Under the pieces are notes generated by a model. The model saw only the letters and a list, made by a program, of their open reading frames with translations. It did no database searches and was not told where the DNA came from. A stretch of 10,708 nucleotides of DNA from positions 1 through 10,708 of the forward strand of contig JBCBHL010000256.1 of NCBI GenBank assembly GCA_038525605.1, read 5' to 3'. Made by a program: the position numbers and the translations under genes. Positions 9,301 through 10,708 of the stretch are shown here, piece after piece; positions within the stretch are counted from its first letter, which is position 1, and each line of letters starts with the position of its first letter. This DNA is from JANSWY01 sp038525605. Lineage in GTDB: Bacteria > Bacteroidota > Bacteroidia > Cytophagales > Cyclobacteriaceae.

Positions 9301-10076
9301 TCTCTGGCAATACTTACATGACCAAAATTTCTATTTGCATCGCGAATGTTGAGTCTTGACGAGACAAATATTTCGGTTTCCGAATCATCTAAATAGGTGT
9401 ACAGATCTGAGTCCATCTGCTGAAAATCCAGTACTTCAGTGTGAATTTCAGCACCGGTAACATCAATACTTCCGGTAAAATTACTAATGATTTCCAGTTC
9501 CCGAAAATCAACAAATTGCTGATTAAAATCTAATTGAGCAGCGTTTCTCAGGTAAAACTGACCAGACAATACGCTATCCTGAATAACAAAAGGCCCGTTA
9601 CCCTCAAAATGCATTCTTGCCCATGAGCTTGTGGCTTGATTAAATGTCCTGTTTTTTCCAAAGTCCACATCGACTGGGTCGTCGGATAGAAATACAAGAT
9701 CACCAAGATAACCAGACATTATTACGGAGTCCGTAAGTGTCAACTGTCCGTGAATATCCAATTCATATGAAGAGCTACTGGAAAACCTTGGACGAAATGA
9801 GGCCATCGACCAGTCTATGTTATTACAGACGGCATTTGAGCTTAAGGAAACAGTCTGTGACTCTTGCGTAAAGGAGTTTTCATCAAATATTACATTGTCA
9901 TTTTCATTAGGTAGTTCTGTATGCAGTACAGTACCTCCACTATTTGTAGCCCAGTGATTCAAATCGTCCCAGGTTCCACCATCCCCGACCCAGTAATAAT
10001 CAGTTTGTGCAATAATCGATGAAGGAAGTATAAATAGCAGAAAAATAAAAAGTGTTGGTGAAAGTCTTGGTGTCAT
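3354..10076 (-). CDS. Giant secreted T9SS substrate with MBG/Ig-like repeat array (putative adhesin)
   Basis: 2240-residue exported protein, probably surface-attached or released through the type IX secretion system. Residues 1-23 are a signal peptide: a short basic start, then a hydrophobic core ending SSIIA with likely cleavage before Q24. Next come three tandem beta-rich units at about 26-376, 377-716 and 717-1055, each opening with (D)(F/Y)YWVG...W......HWA..SGGT and closing with YLD...GGA.........N.GW.F. An Fn3-like stretch follows at about 1057-1172. The array at 1173-2154 holds five Ig-like (A) and seven MBG (B) domains of about 82 residues in the order A BBBBB A B A B A A. The C-terminus, about 2163-2240, is a T9SS type A sorting domain starting near FPNP (2168-2171) and ending LFIKK. 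No catalytic motif was recognised and only three cysteines appear. Adhesion or matrix function is inference from architecture. The ATG was chosen because the signal peptide begins there. A broken regulator gene lies upstream on the same strand. Confidence 0.95.
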   Translation of the reverse strand: MTPRLSPTLFIFLLFILPSSIIAQTDYYWVGDGGTWDDLNHWATNSGGTVLHTELPNENDNVIFDENSFTQESQTVSLSSNAVCNNIDWSMASFRPRFSSSSSYELDIHGQLTLTDSVIMSGYLGDLVFLSDDPVDVDFGKNRTFNQATSSWARMHFEGNGPFVIQDSVLSGQFYLRNAAQLDFNQQFVDFRELEIISNFTGSIDVTGAEIHTEVLDFQQMDSDLYTYLDDSETEIFVSSRLNIRDANRNFGHVSIARELSDNSLNPVSVFVSGQTNDSIRFRSFTVEPFMIVTIQSGLVLETELVELTGTRTMPITLNAQTTGERASISVENGIIEANYLDIKDIHAVGGATFNALNSLDGGGNIGWNFSAPQAIDFYWVGNTGNWNDPTHWATTSGGTTLHQTPPTRFDNVIFDANSFSSNSSVTINNSILNECKDIDFSDIDVDMTFRAVNFLARFNVYGSFTASRSVSFDNFRTDINFMSSSAADITMNGNATVGEDDEIKFFGDGPFTFQDSVREGRFEINNNAVIDFNERYVDAQYLRVNSNFTGTLDISNCQIHLGQLTISSNNDYSFLKEGSDILINRSLANTGRTINLGNVTFQKGTSDFLLTSNRSDGTVEFDTLTIDPGNTLVLEANYNLAFDHLIAVGERAAPITIRSNEPGVETTFISDAASIEGTYLDLKDIHGSGGATYLANFSVDNGNNTGWSFTVPPSFDYYWVGGAGSWSEASLHWATSSGGTSFHDAPPSRLDNVFFDENSFAQDNETVLIDLDAAMGTLHIEDIQTGAGFSNGQDDFGLEVFGDFTIDKNFDLSLFDTYIQINSENDVDITTNANRSFNSDLQFDFFGSGTFNFMDSVFMPQITINDRGSYQLNGNYFDIDRLTFNSQFQGVWDMSDVTMRVSQLTNSRRNSPEFDLIKDRSLLYIDNRFSNADRDYNYGNVVLENTNASVRLNSSGLNGATFDTLTIEPGATVFFEFIARFRMSEFIAQGTPNQPIFLRNTNPGGNRTSIIEVTEGTINGTYLDMNLIEGRGGAVFNAYNSVDSEGNVGWNFLTDNDPPSFIAGQPTSSNITGNSINVTAGLDQEGGVFYAVVNSSDIQPSIDQIVTGQNGGNLPAVSSGRVNIFKADSVFQFVVGNVSPLSDYKLYLVGEDFVSNVMADSVVIDFSTPRGQQLLQLEDPGELRFGDTPLDLITSSNSGLPIAITSSNSGVMTINGNLATITGVGTTTITLTQGGNEAYFPASETFDITVGKRLLTITANDLQKTYRSENPVLTLSYDGFLSGDDVSSLAAMPMVSTSAGALSDAGQYAIAVAAAADDVYEIVTENGILTINKAILNVSTGNYSKTYLDELPVIGLTYDGFLGGETVVNLDAVPDFSLSANANSDAGVYPVIISAVIDTNYEIVRENGILTIDKATLNASVGEYSKVYGEQNPDFIITYTGFVGGEDLSVIDNPLNAVTDASQTSDVGDYNISFERGTDNNYEIIPVNGTLEITKAALSATALDQEKSYGQANPRFEIQYSGFLNGDSESDLDDAPAVNTSATTLSDVGEYTLTIPPLVDNNYEISSSDGTLTIRKAELVVTADDQVMQVGSEVPELTLSYSGFQNNDNESDLDEAPIVSTTATSSSTEGEYAIEVIGGLDNNYEFVLENGVISIFDFLPQTISVPSVSSPTYGDDPLVLDATATSELLVTLTSSDEDVISVNGSTLTIVGAGSATITASQGGNSIYAPAPDESLNVTVRKATLSVTADAQSKRVGTINPDLTVSYTGFIGNDDVSVLDELPEITTTATTESTVGSYPITLSGGVDNNYTFNLSNARLTVIAKEEQRITFDEIADASYGDSSFSLVASSDSELPVIFSVDQGGIIEIDGNNVTILNAGTVEITATQEGNVDFNEAPAVSRSLTVSKAELSVTALDQVKRINTENPELEFSYEGFINGDDVSDIDNQPSINTLADVNSEAGEYSTDLSGGSDDNYEFNFVSGILTIEAQLLQTIEFEEIGMLTFGDDSFTLQASSDAQLPVSFSSSDESVISIEGSTATVIGAGNVIITASQDGNVDYLDTSVSREITVQKASQIITFQELDDVSEDVESIILEATSSSGLAVSFALVEGDASIEDNELLINAPGSITVEATQQGNENFNAASAVVRSFEVLVVNSTEDISKLIFNIFPNPAENQLNIQQNQKQGLKIEIIGLTGSSVMASDINDLNNRFDIGHLKSGTYIILITNQKGALLNKSLFIKK
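3357..3602 (-). other. T9SS type A C-terminal sorting domain (coding segment)
   Basis: About the last 80 residues of the giant protein. FNIFPNPAENQLNI opens the domain (FPNP at 2168-2171), followed by a short beta-sandwich pattern with KIEIIGLTG, FDIGHLKSGTYIILI and the terminal KSLFIKK. In Bacteroidota this type of domain directs export across the outer membrane by the PorU/PorV machinery and is normally cleaved off. No secretion genes lie in the window, so the machinery must be encoded elsewhere. Confidence 0.92.
3615..6560 (-). repeat. Twelve-domain Ig-like/MBG array in the giant protein
   Basis: Coding region for residues 1173-2154, divided by internal similarity into units of 81-83 residues. 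Ig-like type A units at 1173-1253, 1661-1743, 1826-1908, 1991-2072 and 2073-2154 share (Q)TI.F......(F/Y)GD, L.....S.LPV..., a central G..(A/T)TI.G.G...ITA.Q.GN, and end in TV.K. MBG type B units at 1254-1335, 1336-1416, 1417-1497, 1498-1578, 1579-1660, 1744-1825 and 1909-1990 share P...(L/I).Y.GF..(G/N)(D/E), a central S..G.Y.I and (N)NYE....NG.L.I.KA. Such domains usually act as stalks or spacers in surface proteins. The last A unit lacks the GD motif and is most divergent. Boundaries are good to a few residues. Confidence 0.88.
6561..6908 (-). other. Fn3-like linker domain (coding segment)
   Basis: Residues about 1057-1172 of the giant protein, between the N-terminal beta units and the domain array. 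The DPPSF opening, the GGVFYAVV strand followed by SIDQIVTGQNGG, and VSPLSDYKLYLVGED near the end match the Fn3-like segments common in Bacteroidota surface proteins. Assignment is by pattern only. Confidence 0.55.
6909..7928 (-). repeat. N-terminal beta unit 3 of the giant protein
   Basis: Residues about 717-1056. It opens DYYWVGGAGSWSEASLHWA, continues with DNVFFDENSF and a series of short strand-turn segments (DFTIDKNF, GTFNFMDSVF, NGNYFDIDRLTF, VWDMSDVTM), and ends YLDMNLIEGRGGAVFNAYNS before GWNF. The regular short hydrophobic strands suggest a parallel beta-helix or similar solenoid, which is inference. It aligns end to end with units 1 and 2. Confidence 0.82.
7929..8948 (-). repeat. 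N-terminal beta unit 2 of the giant protein
   Basis: Residues about 377-716. It opens DFYWVGNTGNWNDPTHWA with SGGT and DNVIFDANSF just after, has the central FFGDGPFTFQDSV segment and closes YLDLKDIHGSGGATY before GWSF. It shares a 20-base identical stretch (8828-8847) with unit 1 (9881-9900), 1053 bp or 351 codons apart, showing descent by in-frame duplication. Confidence 0.85.
8949..10001 (-). repeat. N-terminal beta unit 1 of the giant protein
   Basis: Residues about 26-376, directly after the signal peptide. It opens DYYWVGDGGTWDDLNHWA, with DNVIFDENSF at about 60-69, a central GNGPFVIQDSV, and closes YLDIKDIHAVGGATF before GWNF. It is slightly longer (about 351 residues) than the other two units. 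It has the same overall segment order, with the signature tryptophans and the DNV.FD motif kept in all three. Confidence 0.85.
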
Positions 10077-10117
10077 TTGAGTGGTATAAGTAAAGTCCTA
10101 TTGTTTCATAATAAAAT

Positions 10118-10125
10118 CAAAATTA
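10118..10125 (-). promoter_or_regulatory. Candidate Bacteroidota -7 promoter box for the giant gene
   Basis: On the - strand this reads TAATTTTG, an exact match to the Bacteroidota -7 consensus TAnnTTTG, about 41 bp before the ATG. That allows a leader of roughly 30-40 nt. No TTG -33 element lies at the usual spacing upstream; only an AT-rich TTTTATATG stretch is there. The box alone could occur by chance in this AT-rich gap. Confidence 0.35.
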
Positions 10126-10244
10126 GGTGATGCACATATAAAATATACTCACTAAAAAGGTGTAAAATCCAATATGACACAAAAGGGTGATTGTAAATAC
10201 CGGAGTGGAGAATAAACTTCAAATAGAGGACTTCAAGCAGCTGA

Positions 10245-10275
10245 TTACTAAATAGTTAATATCAAATATTAGTAA
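10245..10275. repeat. 7-bp inverted repeat (possible operator dyad)
   Basis: TTACTAA (10245-10251) and its exact reverse complement TTAGTAA (10269-10275) are separated by 17 bp of AT-rich sequence, about 170 bp upstream of the giant gene start. The centre-to-centre distance is 24 bp. This could be a binding site for a dimeric regulator, but chance occurrence in AT-rich DNA is quite possible. Confidence 0.25.
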
Positions 10276-10301
10276 CATCCAATTTCAGAAAGCCTATCAC
10301 T

Positions 10302-10325
10302 AAAAAAGGCGAACGCAAAAACACC
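10302..10325 (-). terminator. Weak terminator candidate after the regulator gene
   Basis: On the - strand, about 50 bp after the regulator stop, GGTG can pair with CGCC (one G-T pair) around a 10-nt loop, followed by six T residues (10307-10302). The stem is only four pairs, so it is marginal. If it works, it separates regulator transcription from the giant gene. Confidence 0.22.
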
Positions 10326-10375
10326 TAATAGCTGATCACTGGAACTAAAGGAACAAAATGTTTGTGGTTAAATAA

Positions 10376-10588
10376 TCAGGCAAGACCATTTTCCACAGCG
10401 AATTTTACCAGGCCAGCAACGTTTTTCAGTTTCAGTTTTACAAGTAGATTTTTTCTATGGGTGTTAACGGTGTGTTGACTAATAAATAGTTTATCTGCTA
10501 TCTCCTGTGCTGTGTATTCCGATGAGATTAGTTTGATGATTTCTTTTTCCCTGCTGCTTAATTCGGGAATCTCCTGATCGGGCGTATG
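10376..10588 (-). CDS. NarL/LuxR-family response regulator, 3' (HTH) part of an interrupted gene
   Basis: A 70-codon open stretch reading HTPDQEIPELSSREKEI at its start and ending FAVENGLA before TGA. It is a complete LuxR-type DNA-binding domain: SSREKEIIKLI, the scaffold helix TAQEIADKLFIS, and the recognition helix HTVNTHRKNLLVKL, typical of NarL/FixJ response regulators. A TAA stop (10591-10589) immediately precedes the first codon in frame, and no ATG, GTG or TTG occurs before the HTH. It cannot be translated as drawn, so it is the severed C-terminal half of a gene. The missing upstream part matches the + strand segment at 10589-10672. It is co-oriented with and 299 bp upstream of the giant surface-protein gene, which makes regulation of that gene conceivable but unproven. 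Confidence 0.88.
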   Translation of the reverse strand, partial: HTPDQEIPELSSREKEIIKLISSEYTAQEIADKLFISQHTVNTHRKNLLVKLKLKNVAGLVKFAVENGLA

Positions 10589-10708
10589 TTAGAAGCTATC
10601 TATAAAATTGATTCCGGAGAAAACTACTATTCACAGATGGTGAAAGACAAAGTACTTGAGAGCATCTTCTATCATACGCCCGATCAGGAGATTCCCGAAT
10701 TAAGCAGC
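10553..10708. repeat. 36-bp perfect inverted repeat (fold-back) reaching the window end
   Basis: The arm at 10553-10588 is the exact reverse complement of 10673-10708, with an 84-bp spacer. Matching continues inward with one mismatch and then six matched bases (10589-10595 against 10666-10672), giving 42 of 43. The outer limit is unknown because the right arm runs to the last base. Both arms encode the same protein segment of a LuxR-type regulator. Inverting only the spacer restores one continuous reading frame into the HTH part. Confidence 0.95.
10586..10708 (+). CDS. Response-regulator fragment: end of receiver plus linker, head-to-head with its own HTH part
   Basis: 41 codons read LEAIYKIDSGENYYSQMV, KDKVLESIFYH and then TPDQEIPELSS up to the window edge. 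LEAI..I..GE.YYS is the usual last helix of a NarL-type receiver and the start of the linker to the HTH. The final residues, HTPDQEIPELSS, are identical to the start of the - strand HTH fragment because they lie in the inverted repeat. The ATG at 10586 lies within the repeat arm and is probably not a real start, since the phosphoacceptor part of the receiver is missing. It is either the same gene seen through a fold-back join or an inverted piece of it. Confidence 0.7.
   Translation, partial: MLEAIYKIDSGENYYSQMVKDKVLESIFYHTPDQEIPELSS

Larger units (their letters stand above)
10077..10375. other. ~300-bp AT-rich intergenic region without a credible gene
   Basis: The gap lies between the giant gene and the regulator fragment, both on the - strand. 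It holds the candidate -7 box, a 7-bp dyad and a weak terminator candidate, listed separately. The only small frame noticed, 13 codons from about 10174 on the + strand, has no support. No tRNA-like or riboswitch-like structure was recognised by eye. Confidence 0.6.

Noticed and set aside
3615..10001. CRISPR-like periodic repetition
   Set aside because: The periodicity is about 245 bp (array) or 1020-1053 bp (units), diverged at DNA level and in frame, which indicates protein-domain duplication. There are no short identical repeats with unique spacers.
10174..10215. Short + strand frame of 13 codons in the intergenic gap
   Set aside because: Too short, with no start context, motif or conservation evidence.
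10553..10708. Inverted repeat as ends of an insertion sequence or as a transcription terminator
   Set aside because: Both arms encode the same regulator segment and the spacer encodes the adjoining part of that regulator. There is no transposase, target duplication or T-run.

Overview
The window most likely comes from a Bacteroidota genome, probably a marine or soil Cytophagales-type gliding relative (inference). The signs are a giant secreted protein ending in a type IX secretion (T9SS) sorting domain, arrays of MBG and Ig-like domains typical of this phylum, moderate-to-low GC, no Shine-Dalgarno sequences before the starts, and a Bacteroidota-style -7 promoter box (TAnnTTTG). The left end cuts into a gene and the right end stops inside an inverted repeat, so this may be a whole metagenomic contig.

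Left third, + strand: a 5'-truncated DHA2-type (EmrB/QacA-like) 14-helix MFS drug exporter ends at 1310. Two bases later a 643-residue cytoplasmic protein begins. It combines a class III nucleotide cyclase domain, a TolB/FlgO-like domain and about eight TPR units. The spacing implies one transcript. The cyclase keeps the metal-binding and transition-state residues, but lacks the usual Lys/Asp pair that selects the purine base.

Middle, - strand, convergent with the first pair: one 2240-residue exported protein (10076 to 3354). It has a signal peptide, three tandem ~340-350-residue beta-rich units, an Fn3-like linker, then an array of five Ig-like (A) and seven MBG (B) domains in the order A-B-B-B-B-B-A-B-A-B-A-A, and a C-terminal T9SS domain. 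It is probably a cell-surface or released adhesin. A hairpin plus T-run in the 109-bp convergent gap is well placed to terminate it.

Right end: a ~300-bp gap holds a candidate promoter for the giant gene, a short dyad and a weak terminator. Beyond it lies a NarL/LuxR-family response regulator in two head-to-head pieces. The HTH-containing 3' part is on the - strand, and a preceding piece (end of receiver plus linker) is on the + strand. They share a perfect 36-bp inverted repeat reaching the last base of the window. Flipping the 84-bp spacer rebuilds a continuous regulator reading frame, so this is either a fold-back chimera/assembly artefact or a real small inversion. No RNA genes, insertion sequences or CRISPR arrays were seen. 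No unequivocally new system is visible. The points most worth checking are the fold-back regulator, the unusual cyclase active site and the composition of the giant surface protein.
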